Source of the DNA: an uncultured Clostridia bacterium
Lineage (GTDB): Bacteria; Bacillota; Clostridia; UBA1381; UBA9506
Direction of reading: 5' to 3'
Assembly (NCBI GenBank): GCA_934438075.1
Contig: CAKSBF010000016.1
Span: 1-46,602, forward strand
Length of the DNA stretch: 46,602 bases
The stretch's first letter is position 1. The number at the start of each line of letters is the position of its first letter. A program made the position numbers and the translations under genes. The notes under the pieces were generated by a model that was not told where the DNA came from, did not search any database, and was given only the letters and a program-made list of their open reading frames with translations. Positions 15,632 through 24,052 of the stretch are shown here, piece by piece.

Positions 15632-15679
15632 AGCTTTTGTCGAAAAATGTTCGTTTTTCGACAAAAGCTTTCTTTTTTC
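15632..15679 (+). promoter_or_regulatory. Palindrome: two Spo0A boxes, doubling as cls terminator
   Basis: A perfect 16-bp inverted repeat (15632-15647 with 15654-15669) around a 6-base loop. Each arm contains TTTTGTCGAAAAA, which includes the consensus 0A box TGTCGAA (15638-15644, and inverted at 15657-15663). A T-rich tail (TTCTTTTTTCT) follows, so the RNA hairpin can also end the cls transcript. Downstream GAAGGAAAA (15683-15691) matches the sigma-H -35 consensus RNAGGAWWW; no clear sigma-H -10 was found. Spo0A-P with sigma-H control of spoIIA is established in Bacillus. Confidence 0.7.
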
Positions 15680-15754
15680 TCCGAAGGAAAAAGGAGTATT
15701 AATGCCGTATAAATTATATATGGAAAATATTGTAAATCATAAGGAGGGTTTACT

Positions 15755-16102
15755 TTGCAAATAAAATTACAAAAGAAAGGACGAACTCTTATTGCATCTC
15801 TGTTTGGCGAACTTGACCACCATAGCGCCAAAAATGTAAAAGAGATATTGGAGACTGCCATTGAACAAAAGTCCATTCAAAATTTAATTTTCGATTTTAC
15901 AAATCTAAACTTTATGGATAGTTCCGGTATCGGGGTTATCATCGGACGCTACAAACTGCTGTCTGCTATCGGCGGTAAGGTATGCATTATATGCCGCGAA
16001 AAAACAATTTGCCGCCTCATCACTCTATCTGGCCTGACACGCTTAATGGAAGTTTTCCAAACCATAGGTGAAGCAGAAAGCTATATGCAAGGAGGAAAGT
16101 AA
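15755..16102 (+). CDS. spoIIAA: Anti-sigma-F factor antagonist SpoIIAA
   Basis: A 115-residue STAS-domain protein. In its dephosphorylated form it binds SpoIIAB and frees sigma-F in the forespore. The phosphorylatable serine lies in the conserved DFTNLNFMDSSGIGVIIGRYK segment (about residue 56). TTG 15755 is the start, with AAGGAGGG upstream. First gene of a spoIIAA-spoIIAB-sigF operon in canonical order. Its phosphatase, SpoIIE, is encoded at 24053. Confidence 0.95.
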   Translation: MQIKLQKKGRTLIASLFGELDHHSAKNVKEILETAIEQKSIQNLIFDFTNLNFMDSSGIGVIIGRYKLLSAIGGKVCIICREKTICRLITLSGLTRLMEVFQTIGEAESYMQGGK

Positions 16103-16103
16103 A

Positions 16104-16547
16104 ATGGAACAAAAGATGCCGGATAATAAAATGACATTAGAATTTTTAAGCAAATCTACCAACGAAAGTTTTGCGCGGGCAGCCGTTGCTGCTTTCGCAG
16201 CACAGCTTGATCCCACCCTAGAAGAACTTGCAGACATAAAAACCGCGGTGTCCGAGGCGGTCACCAACGCCATTATTCATGGTTATGGCACAAGCGCGGG
16301 CACAGTACATATTGATTGTGAAATTAACGGCAACACATTTTCCGTGTCGGTTATCGACCGCGGGCGCGGCATCGAAAACCTTACACAAGCCATGCAGCCG
16401 CTCTACACCGGCTCTCCCGATTTGGAGCGCTCCGGAATGGGCTTTACCGTAATGGAAACCTTTATGGACAGTCTGGAGGCCGAATCCATAGTCGGCGTCG
16501 GCACAACCGTCCGCATGCAAAAAACAATCGGTAAATCAAACGAATAA
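16104..16547 (+). CDS. spoIIAB: Anti-sigma-F factor / serine kinase SpoIIAB
   Basis: A 147-residue GHKL kinase holding sigma-F inactive and phosphorylating SpoIIAA. The N box (DIKTAVSEAVTNAIIHGYG) and G boxes (VIDRGRGIENL, and RSGMGFTVMETFMD) are intact. The frame is open 12 codons upstream inside spoIIAA, but ATG 16104 lies eight bases after GGAGG and immediately behind the spoIIAA stop codon, giving normal length. Confidence 0.96.
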   Translation: MEQKMPDNKMTLEFLSKSTNESFARAAVAAFAAQLDPTLEELADIKTAVSEAVTNAIIHGYGTSAGTVHIDCEINGNTFSVSVIDRGRGIENLTQAMQPLYTGSPDLERSGMGFTVMETFMDSLEAESIVGVGTTVRMQKTIGKSNE

Positions 16548-16576
16548 ACAGCAATTGGAGCAAGGGAGGGATAACA

Positions 16577-17308
16577 TTGCAGCACACCAATTGCGAAACC
16601 TATCGTTTGATAACACTTGCGCAAAACGGAGATAAAGAAGCTCTGGATCAATTGACGCAAAACAATATGGGTCTGGTGTACTCCATTGCACACAAGCTCT
16701 CAAACCGAGGAGCGGAGCTTGAGGATTTAATACAACTTGGTTCTATAGGCCTTTTAAAAGCAATTAACAAATTTGATACTACCTATGATGTTAAATTTTC
16801 AACCTATGCCGTACCAATGATTATGGGGGAAATGAAACGTTTTCTGCGCGACGATGGACCTCTTAAGGTCAGCCGCAGCTTAAAAACATTGTCAGCCAAA
16901 GCATATGCGGCCAAAGAGAAGCTGGCATACAATCTGAATCGTGAACCAACCATTGGAGAAATAGCTGCCGAACTCGGAGAAGCTGTTGAGGATTTAGTGA
17001 CAGCCATGGAAGCCACCGCCTCCCCAGAATCAATTTACGCTGCTTGCGGAGACAACGAAAAGCTTTTATTAATTGACAAACTAAGCGGTGGAAAAAGTCA
17101 TGAAATAAATTCCATTAATCACATCGCCCTGCTCAGTCTGATGAAACAGTTACCGGAACGGGAACAAAAGCTTATCCTATTGCGCTATTTTAAAGATAAA
17201 ACACAAAGCCAGACTGCCGCACAGCTCGGTATCTCGCAGGTGCAAGTCTCGCGAATTGAAAAGAAAATTTTGCAAACAATGCGAATACGTCTTTCTGACA
17301 GTTCATAA
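16577..17308 (+). CDS. sigF: Sporulation sigma factor F
   Basis: A 243-residue forespore-specific sigma factor of the sigma-70/SigB-F-G group. Region 2 is LVYSIAHKLSNRGAELEDLIQLGSIGLLKAINKFD and FSTYAVPMIMGEMKRFLRD, region 3 is around NREPTIGEIAAELG, and region 4 is LPEREQKLILLRYFKDKTQSQTAAQLGISQVQVSRIEKK. The start is TTG 16577 with GGGAGGG seven bases upstream. Position after spoIIAB distinguishes it from sigG. Confidence 0.96.
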   Translation: MQHTNCETYRLITLAQNGDKEALDQLTQNNMGLVYSIAHKLSNRGAELEDLIQLGSIGLLKAINKFDTTYDVKFSTYAVPMIMGEMKRFLRDDGPLKVSRSLKTLSAKAYAAKEKLAYNLNREPTIGEIAAELGEAVEDLVTAMEATASPESIYAACGDNEKLLLIDKLSGGKSHEINSINHIALLSLMKQLPEREQKLILLRYFKDKTQSQTAAQLGISQVQVSRIEKKILQTMRIRLSDSS

Positions 17309-17313
17309 AAAAT

Positions 17314-17358
17314 AAAGGGCTTTGCAGAATAATACAACTTTTTCTGCAAACCCCTTTT
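17314..17358. terminator. Terminator between sigF and the capD-like gene
   Basis: AAAGGG-CTTTGCAGAA pairs with TTCTGCAAA-CCCCTTT around a 12-base loop, followed by a short T run. It lies between convergent genes and may serve both. Confidence 0.85.
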
Positions 17359-17380
17359 GTCCTAATAGGTAAAAAATATC

Positions 17381-19243
17381 TTAAACAGCATCGGGAACAC
17401 ATTTGACTGAATCATTTTGTTCTTTGGGAACATATTGATAGGTCGGTACAACCTCCGAGATTATTTTTTTAATTTGCTCCTCATCCTGCGGTATTGCTTG
17501 TTTCAGCATTTCCATTTTTGAGGCAAGTTCACTGATAGTCACGTTCAATGGACAACCTACAAATATTTTACTATGTGCGGTTTTTTTCAATCCCTCTTCA
17601 TCCATCAATAATTCCTCATACAACTTCTCCCCAGGCCGCAAACCCGTAAACGTAATCTCAATATCTTCCCCCAGCTTCAACCCGGATAAATAAATCATTT
17701 TCTGCGCAAGATCATATATTTTCACAGGCTTACCCATATCCAGCACAAAGATCTCGCCGCCCTTCGCATAAGCCGTCGCTTGCAATACCAGTTGCGCCGC
17801 CTCAGGAATCGTCATAAAAAAGCGCGTAATTTCAGGATGCGTCACGGTAACAGGACCCCCAGCCGCAATTTGCCGTTTAAATCTGGGGATGACAGAACCG
17901 TTGGATCCCAGAACATTACCAAATCTAACTGCTGCAAACTCTGTTTTTCCATACTTCTGCAAAGTTTGCACAATCATTTCACACATTCTTTTACTCGCAC
18001 CCATAACATTGGTGGGATTCACCGCTTTATCTGTAGAAATCAGCACAAACCTTTTTACACCATGCTCAATAGCGCACATTGCTGTATTATAAGTTCCAAA
18101 AACATTGTTTTTAATTGCCTCACACGGCGAAAACTCCATTAAAGGAACATGCTTATGCGCCGCAGCATGAAATACGATATCCGGTTTATATTTTGCAAAA
18201 ATAGAATCCAAACGGCTTTTATCTCTCACAGAGGCAATTAAAATTTCCAGTTTCTGGTTCGGATAGCTATCTTCCAACTCGTTTTGCAGTTCATAGGTTG
18301 TATTTTCGTAAATATCAAGAATAATTAAACATGCCGGTTTAAATTTCAATATTTGTCTGCACAATTCCGAACCTATCGAGCCTCCTCCGCCGGTAACCAT
18401 AACTGTCCGCCCGCATATTTCCTCTGCAATCAGCATATTATCGAGCTTTATCGGCTCTCTTTCCAACAAGTCTTCGATTTCTATTTTGCGTATCTGCCCA
18501 ATCCGCAGCTGACCTGACAGCGCCGCCTCTACACCCGGTATTATACTGACATTTACACCTGTCTTACTGCAAATATCAAGCAGTTCGCCCTTTTGTTCAG
18601 AGTCAGCACTATGTATTGCAAAAATAATCTGTTCTATCTGCTTCTCAGCACAGATTCGCGCAATATCATCTCTCGTTCCTATTACATGGGTATTGTAAAT
18701 ATGAGTTCTCATCTTATTCGGATCATCATCAATCAAACCGATTACATCATAATTCAAATTTTCATTGTCGGATATGTCACGCAGCAGCATAACCGCCAAA
18801 CGCCCTGCTCCTATCACCAATGTCCGAGGGCCTTTTGTTCCTCCCCTCATGGCATTCAACTTATAAAGCAGCCGAACAGCAAAGCGAATACCGCAAAGCA
18901 TAATCATAATCGCAATATTGGCTGTAATATTAATCTTCGGGAAAAAAACATCTGCATACGCAAACAAACCAAAAGCAACACTAACAGCGGCAGATATAAC
19001 CGACGCACCAATCAACCGCAAATATTCACTTGCGCTTGCGTATACCCAATCAATATAGTAAATACCGAACAAAATAAGAATAACGGCATAAGACATAGCC
19101 GTTAAAGATATCAGGGGCATCGCAGAAAAGATATGAGCTTTTATTGATGATATCGGATATACAACGACCGCTGTAAGAACATAAGCAAATACACAAAGAA
19201 AAATGTCCGTTATAAAAATATACCTATTCCTTATTTTTCTCAT
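17381..19243 (-). CDS. CapD/FlaA1-type membrane UDP-sugar 4,6-dehydratase
   Basis: A 620-residue polysaccharide-biosynthesis protein. Four N-terminal membrane helices (about 8-115) are followed by a Rossmann CoA-binding-like domain (VIGAGRLAVMLLRDI, about 145) and an extended-SDR catalytic domain with the NAD motif VTGGGGSIGSELCRQI (about 282). The usual YxxxK is replaced by the MxxxK version of this subfamily (STDKAVNPTNVMGASKRMCE, about 410). Relatives make UDP-keto-deoxy sugars such as precursors of bacillosamine for glycans and capsules. It stands alone with no glycosyltransferases nearby, so the glycan is unknown. Own promoter at 19445. Confidence 0.92.
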   Translation of the reverse strand: MRKIRNRYIFITDIFLCVFAYVLTAVVVYPISSIKAHIFSAMPLISLTAMSYAVILILFGIYYIDWVYASASEYLRLIGASVISAAVSVAFGLFAYADVFFPKINITANIAIMIMLCGIRFAVRLLYKLNAMRGGTKGPRTLVIGAGRLAVMLLRDISDNENLNYDVIGLIDDDPNKMRTHIYNTHVIGTRDDIARICAEKQIEQIIFAIHSADSEQKGELLDICSKTGVNVSIIPGVEAALSGQLRIGQIRKIEIEDLLEREPIKLDNMLIAEEICGRTVMVTGGGGSIGSELCRQILKFKPACLIILDIYENTTYELQNELEDSYPNQKLEILIASVRDKSRLDSIFAKYKPDIVFHAAAHKHVPLMEFSPCEAIKNNVFGTYNTAMCAIEHGVKRFVLISTDKAVNPTNVMGASKRMCEMIVQTLQKYGKTEFAAVRFGNVLGSNGSVIPRFKRQIAAGGPVTVTHPEITRFFMTIPEAAQLVLQATAYAKGGEIFVLDMGKPVKIYDLAQKMIYLSGLKLGEDIEITFTGLRPGEKLYEELLMDEEGLKKTAHSKIFVGCPLNVTISELASKMEMLKQAIPQDEEQIKKIISEVVPTYQYVPKEQNDSVKCVPDAV

Positions 19244-19444
19244 TACTATTTCCTCGCCTTAATTGTATTTTATTGGTACGAATACAACAGCCGTAAATGT
19301 TGAAATACAAACCTTTCCATCATACAGAAGTTGTAAATTGCTGCTTACCTTCTATATTTCATCTTTAAAATATTCAGTATAAACTGCTTATCAATCGCAA
19401 AAACAGCTCAAAATATGAATACAAATCACATAAATGCTCTTTTA

Positions 19445-19473
19445 ATTGTAACACTCAAAATATTTTTTGTCAA
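19445..19473 (-). promoter_or_regulatory. Promoter of the capD-like gene, with palindrome at the -35 box
   Basis: Minus-strand TTGACA (19468-19473), 17 bp, TACAAT (19445-19450), start near 19438, leaving a ~195-nt A/T-rich leader. A palindrome, CAACC-GCCCG-GGTTG (19471-19485), overlaps the -35 box and could be a repressor site. The rest of the 311-bp gene-free region 19244-19554 shows nothing else I can name. Confidence 0.7.
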
Positions 19474-19554
19474 CCGCCCGGGTTGAAAATCCAACATTTT
19501 TCGTCACAACTTGACATAATTTATGAAAATTAATGCGAAAAATAGACAAAATAT

Positions 19555-20256
19555 TTACCTTTCACCCTCCTTCTGTCGTATAGCCATTCTTTTCCAGCTT
19601 ACAAAACCGTAAATATCGTTTACAAAAAATGCCATAAAGCATATAGTTACCGATAAATAGGATACATCACAAAGGCTCGCCAAAAGCCACAGGATAATCA
19701 GCACAACATCATTGGCCGCATAGCACAGAGCATAATAAGGACTTCTTTTCCACGTAAGATATACCGCGGTAAAGCTGGTGGTCACAGAAAGGGTACTTGG
19801 AAGTAAATTAGTCGTATGAAATCCTTTTAATATAAAATAAAATAACACCGTTACGGCTGCCGCCAATATCCACATACAAACCACTTCTTTTGCTGAAATA
19901 TGGTTTACCGCAACTTCTGACCTATTTTCCTTATACGGATGTCTCAGCCATGAAATCAGCGCAAAGATTGCCATCGGCATACTCATCCCCAGATAGGTCA
20001 TCATTTCGCCATAGTAAGCAAAGGAGAATGAGATTACCCCATAAAGCAGACTAAACACAATCATCAAAGCCTGTCCAAACGGATTTCCCTTTGCATTAAA
20101 AATAAGTGAAGTCACCCCTGTTACAGATGCAATCAGCGTCAAGGTATTTCCTCTGTCAAACAGAAGAAAGGCACAAATTACCGACAGTACAGAACAAAAC
20201 CATAGCGCATACTCGCCTTTAGAAAAATAGTTTAAATGCTTTTTCAAACTTTTCAT
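19555..20256 (-). CDS. pnuC: PnuC-family nicotinamide riboside / vitamin transporter
   Basis: A 233-residue integral membrane protein with about seven helices and the PnuC pattern (SLIFNAKGNPFGQALMIVFSLLYGVISF, YGEMMTYLGMSMPMAIFALISWLRHPY, FFVNDIYGFVSWKRM). PnuC facilitates nicotinamide riboside uptake, trapped by phosphorylation; close relatives carry riboflavin (PnuX) or thiamine (PnuT), which sequence by eye cannot separate. The frame is open to a TTG at 20265 that abuts GGAGG; ATG 20256 nine bases downstream is the better start. The gene is preceded by an attenuator leader, so its substrate or a derivative may control it. Confidence 0.9.
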   Translation of the reverse strand: MKSLKKHLNYFSKGEYALWFCSVLSVICAFLLFDRGNTLTLIASVTGVTSLIFNAKGNPFGQALMIVFSLLYGVISFSFAYYGEMMTYLGMSMPMAIFALISWLRHPYKENRSEVAVNHISAKEVVCMWILAAAVTVLFYFILKGFHTTNLLPSTLSVTTSFTAVYLTWKRSPYYALCYAANDVVLIILWLLASLCDVSYLSVTICFMAFFVNDIYGFVSWKRMAIRQKEGER

Positions 20257-20270
20257 AAACAACAACCTCC

Positions 20271-20362
20271 AAAAAAAGAAGCATTTGCATACACATCTTC
20301 AAAGACCTAACGATGTGTAAACAAATGCTTTCGCATCTCTACCCGGTGGCAGAATCATTATT
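20271..20362 (-). promoter_or_regulatory. pnuC leader: candidate riboswitch with attenuator
   Basis: A ~100-nt leader lies between the promoter at 20370 and the pnuC RBS. It ends in a long hairpin: GAAGCATTTG (20278-20287) with CAAATGCTTTC (20322-20332) and an inner ACACATC/GATGTGT helix, followed on the minus strand by seven T, a clear terminator. Upstream are two small hairpins, CTGCC-ACCG-GGTAG and GATGC-GAAA-GCATT. The second uses the same GCATT needed for the terminator stem, so the two are mutually exclusive. That is riboswitch logic. I do not recognise the aptamer; it is not TPP or FMN. Confidence 0.6.
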
Positions 20363-20369
20363 TTTTTAA

Positions 20370-20398
20370 ATCATAACATACATTTTATTACCTGTCAA
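20370..20398 (-). promoter_or_regulatory. Promoter of the pnuC leader
   Basis: Minus-strand TTGACA (20393-20398), 17 bp, TATGAT (20370-20375); start expected near 20363, about 30 nt before the attenuator hairpin. Confidence 0.8.
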
Positions 20399-20432
20399 GA
20401 TTAAGGTAACAAAAAAACGCCTATTTTACATG

Positions 20433-23400
20433 TTATTCAAACAACTGCAAAATCTCTTCCTTGTTCATACCGGAAAGCAATTGCTCCCCTTCTTTAATAA
20501 TCCGGTCTGCGAGCTCGGCCTTACGCTCCTGCAACTGTAAAATTTTCTCCTCAATGCTGTGCTTGGTAATCAGTTTAAACACCTGAACGTTATTTTTCTG
20601 TCCAATGCGATAAGCACGGTCAGAAGCTTGATTTTGCACACTCAAGTTCCACCACGGGTCGTAATGAATTACAACATCCGCTCCGGTCAGGTTTAAACCC
20701 GTCCCTCCGGCCTTCAGAGAAATTAAAAATACCGGTGTACTGTCGGTGTTAAACTGCTCTACCTGCCGCAGGCGTTCCTCCTGTTTTGTTGCGCCTTCTA
20801 AAAGATAGAAAGGAATCTTCCGCGCCGTCAATTCCCTTTGCAAGATCTCCAACATAGAGGTAAACTGAGAGAATACCAGCATTTTATGACCGGATTCCAT
20901 AGAATTTTCTATCAGTTCCATACAGGTTTCACACTTTGCGCTGCTGCCATGGTAATTATCATAAACCAGCTCGGGATGACAGCAAATTTGCCGCAGGCGT
21001 GTGAGCATTGCCAAAATATGAAAATGGTTTTTGGAAATGTCGCCCTCCTGCATATTATGCTCCAATTCATCTCTCATCTCGGCAACATTAGCAGTATATA
21101 GTTTTTCCTGCTCTTCTTCAAAATGAGAATAAATAACTGTCTCTGTTTTTTCCGGCAGCTCCTTCAGCACATCACGTTTCAGCCTGCGCAAAATAAACGG
21201 CGAGACCATTTTCCGCAGCTCTTCTAATGCACCTTGCTCCTTTTCTTTCACTACGGGCGTCTCATAAAACTTTTTAAAATGTGAATAAGAAAACAAAAAG
21301 TCCGGCATTAAGAAATCAAAGATAGACCAAAGCTCCGCCAAACTGTTTTCAATGGGCGTACCGGTCAAAGCAAGACGACTCTTTGCTGTAATCGCCTTAA
21401 CCGCCTTCGCATTTTGCGTACGGAAATTTTTAATGTATTGTGCTTCATCCACGATCTCAAAATCAAAAACCGTGTCACCATACGCCTCCAGGTCGCGCTT
21501 TAAGAGATCATAAGAAGTAATCGTAACATCATAAGATCCCAGCCGGGCAATCTTTTCCGCTCTCTCCTCAGCAGAACCGATAACCGCAAGCGTTGAAAGG
21601 GACGGCGCAAACTTCTTTGCCTCATTTTCCCAATTCAGCACCAACGAGGAGGGACAAACAACCAGTGCCTTCATACTGCCGATTCGTTCTTTTTCCGAAA
21701 TTAAAAGCGACAATACCTCCAAAGTTTTACCCAAGCCCATATCATCTGCCAAAATGCCGCAGAATCCATAATGAAGCAAAGTTTTCAGCCAACGATAACC
21801 ATTTTTCTGGTAATTACGCAAAATGGGTTTTAACTGCTGTGGCACACTGTATTGCGTATCTGAAAATTCACGAATGCTCATTACCATTTCTTTAAACTGT
21901 GCACCGCGCTCATATTGCAAATGCGCACTCCCTTTTAAAGCGTTATCCAAATATAGCGCACGATATTTCGGAACACTAATCTGCTCCTGCGAAAGCTCCT
22001 TCGGCCCAATGTGCAATCCCTCTGCCAGCACGGCAAACTCAGAAAGCGTACCCTCCTGTAAATTCAGGAAAGAACCATCTTTTAAACGATGATATTTCTT
22101 ACGCTGACGATATGACTCTAACACTGCCGCAAGTTCCTGACGCTCAATACCCTGCATGGAAATATCCAGTTTCAGCAAATCAGACTCCAACCGCACTCCT
22201 ACTCCAATTCCCGGATTGGTACGAATACGCACACTTCGGAATCGATCTGTCGCAAAAATCTCCGCATAATTTCGAAGCGCTGCCATTCCCTTAGAAAGCA
22301 ACACATATGTTTTTTCATCATCATGGTCAATGAATGCTCGTCTGTTAATGGTATCTACGCCCTGCATATAACGTTCCAGCACAGTTTTCATCAAAAGTTC
22401 CTCGCGCAGATTGCCAACCGTTCTCAAGTCCCGTTCCAAGTCATAAGCATTATAAACCTTATCACCATAAACAAACTTTAGCTCTGCGTAAATCACTCCA
22501 TCCCGCCCCAAGTCGAAATAAACCTGCGAGCTGAGCGGCTCGGGAACAAATTGTTCTAAATCTTCCGCAGAACGTATACTGATAAACTCGGAAACATGCG
22601 TCAGCACATTATTATAAAATGCCTGCATATCGTCCTCCTTCACGCTAATCTGCCCCTTCTGCCGCAAAACAGAAAGAATGTCAAAACATGCTGACGTATA
22701 TCTTTCATCACAGACAAACAGTTGTTCATCCCGCAAAATATAAATCTGACGCAAACCCTTTAATATTTGAAACTCTCCGCTTGAAAGTTTCATAATGTAA
22801 GCATCGGCAGATTTTTTCAGATAAAGCTGAAATTCCGGATTGCGGCGCACAATGGTTAATTTGCTGTCCGGCGTTGTCAGCGGCATATCACCGTGAAGCG
22901 CTATCAGTTCATCCAGCAGATGCGGCGTTAAATGCATCTGCTTCACCTCTCCGCCCAAGGCACTGTGACCCGAACCCCCGTCATAATGTGCCATAAAGAA
23001 ATGCAAAAAAGGTTTTGATTCCTCACTAAAATTTGCCTCATCGTGCAAAAAAGAAAAATACTTGCCATATTCCTTCACATTTCCCTCGCGAATATCCTCA
23101 CGAAAGGCAGATAGGTCCTTAATAACATACATTCTTTCCCGCCCGAAACGAAAAGACAGCTGCGGCGAAAAGGAACGGGAAACATCTAAAACAGGAAGCA
23201 AAACCACATCACCATGATCCTGCTCCGCCAATGTTTTACGCACAATTTTCGAAGCGTACGTATGAATCAGTTCCTTGGCCGCACTATATCTTTTTTGTTC
23301 TTTTGAGTCGGGTTCCTCTGCCGGCTGTCTGCGGCTGACATTCTGATTAAAAAAACGATTTTCCACAGCCAGCAAAAGACCTGCCACGTGCCGGCAGGCT

Positions 23401-23651
23401 CCTTCTTTTTCCGAGTCCGGGCAATCACACTGAAAGCGGTTTATTGTTTGTGCGCCATCATCAATTTCCACACTGGGATGATAACAATGACTACCCGCAG
23501 TAACAGACGCACTGACGTAATAAAGCCCGATAAAATCAGACTCCTTTATTTCAATTTCCTTTACAGCAGCTCCTGACAGATATTGCATTCCTTGCGTGTA
23601 TACCGTGTTGCTGCTTGCCAATTTACGTATCATATTCCTTGGAATTGGCAT
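20433..23651 (-). CDS. SWIM zinc-finger SNF2-family helicase
   Basis: A 1072-residue DNA translocase-like ATPase. A SWIM zinc finger lies near residues 68-88 (CDCPDSEKEGACRH, CxCx8CxH), followed by a long SNF2-associated bacterial domain, then the two RecA-like lobes: motif I DDMGLGKT (about 640), DEAQ box (about 745), LTGTPIEN (about 770), and lobe 2 SLKAGGTGLNLTGADVVIHYDPWWN with QASDRAYRIGQ. Such proteins remodel protein-DNA or transcription complexes; their role in Firmicutes is not well defined. The frame extends 32 codons upstream, but ATG 23651 has GAGGTGG upstream and starts the family-like region. Single gene. Confidence 0.93.
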   Translation of the reverse strand: MPIPRNMIRKLASSNTVYTQGMQYLSGAAVKEIEIKESDFIGLYYVSASVTAGSHCYHPSVEIDDGAQTINRFQCDCPDSEKEGACRHVAGLLLAVENRFFNQNVSRRQPAEEPDSKEQKRYSAAKELIHTYASKIVRKTLAEQDHGDVVLLPVLDVSRSFSPQLSFRFGRERMYVIKDLSAFREDIREGNVKEYGKYFSFLHDEANFSEESKPFLHFFMAHYDGGSGHSALGGEVKQMHLTPHLLDELIALHGDMPLTTPDSKLTIVRRNPEFQLYLKKSADAYIMKLSSGEFQILKGLRQIYILRDEQLFVCDERYTSACFDILSVLRQKGQISVKEDDMQAFYNNVLTHVSEFISIRSAEDLEQFVPEPLSSQVYFDLGRDGVIYAELKFVYGDKVYNAYDLERDLRTVGNLREELLMKTVLERYMQGVDTINRRAFIDHDDEKTYVLLSKGMAALRNYAEIFATDRFRSVRIRTNPGIGVGVRLESDLLKLDISMQGIERQELAAVLESYRQRKKYHRLKDGSFLNLQEGTLSEFAVLAEGLHIGPKELSQEQISVPKYRALYLDNALKGSAHLQYERGAQFKEMVMSIREFSDTQYSVPQQLKPILRNYQKNGYRWLKTLLHYGFCGILADDMGLGKTLEVLSLLISEKERIGSMKALVVCPSSLVLNWENEAKKFAPSLSTLAVIGSAEERAEKIARLGSYDVTITSYDLLKRDLEAYGDTVFDFEIVDEAQYIKNFRTQNAKAVKAITAKSRLALTGTPIENSLAELWSIFDFLMPDFLFSYSHFKKFYETPVVKEKEQGALEELRKMVSPFILRRLKRDVLKELPEKTETVIYSHFEEEQEKLYTANVAEMRDELEHNMQEGDISKNHFHILAMLTRLRQICCHPELVYDNYHGSSAKCETCMELIENSMESGHKMLVFSQFTSMLEILQRELTARKIPFYLLEGATKQEERLRQVEQFNTDSTPVFLISLKAGGTGLNLTGADVVIHYDPWWNLSVQNQASDRAYRIGQKNNVQVFKLITKHSIEEKILQLQERKAELADRIIKEGEQLLSGMNKEEILQLFE

Positions 23652-23735
23652 CTTTCCACCTCGCCAATAATGTTTATAGTTTTTCTCGCAATCTACATGC
23701 CTTTTACAGCCTGCGCAGCAAGATTTTCCATGAAT

Positions 23736-23744
23736 ATTATACCA
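23736..23744 (-). promoter_or_regulatory. Likely extended -10 promoter of the SNF2 gene
   Basis: On the minus strand TGGTATAAT is an extended -10 element, start near 23729 and leader ~80 nt. The -35 region (TTTTCT) is poor. The rest of the 401-bp gene-free region 23652-24052 holds only this and the spoIIE promoter. Confidence 0.5.
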
Positions 23745-23962
23745 CATTTTTCCTCGGAAGAAAACCTTTTTCCTGTTATAAAATTATTTTTTTATTACCG
23801 TTCATTTGCAAAATATTCCTAAAATCGTTCGCCGGTTTTCGGCTTAAATCTTTCTTTTTCATCAGCAACTAACATAAAAATTTACTTGAAGCTGCCGAAA
23901 ATTGCAAAAGTCTGTCACTTTCAGTCAAAAAGCGGCGATTTTTTTTTGCTTTCTCCCGCAGA

Positions 23963-23997
23963 AATCGACAGCATTTTTGCCAGAAATACGCTATAAT
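23963..23997 (+). promoter_or_regulatory. spoIIE promoter, Spo0A-type with wide spacing
   Basis: TATAAT lies at 23992-23997. No -35 is present at the normal 17 bp, but ATCGACA, 6/7 to the inverted 0A box TTCGACA, lies at 23964-23970 with 21 bp between it and the -10. Wide-spaced sigma-A promoters with an 0A box over the -35 are known for Spo0A-activated genes such as spoIIE and spoIIG in Bacillus. Only one box is clear. Confidence 0.5.
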
Positions 23998-24052
23998 AGC
24001 AGAACAAGGCGATTTTATCGTTTACAGCAAAAATCTCACAGGGGGTATACCA

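Noticed and set aside
20271..20362. TPP or FMN riboswitch upstream of pnuC
   Set aside because: The leader is too short and the conserved CTGAGA or FMN core motifs are missing.
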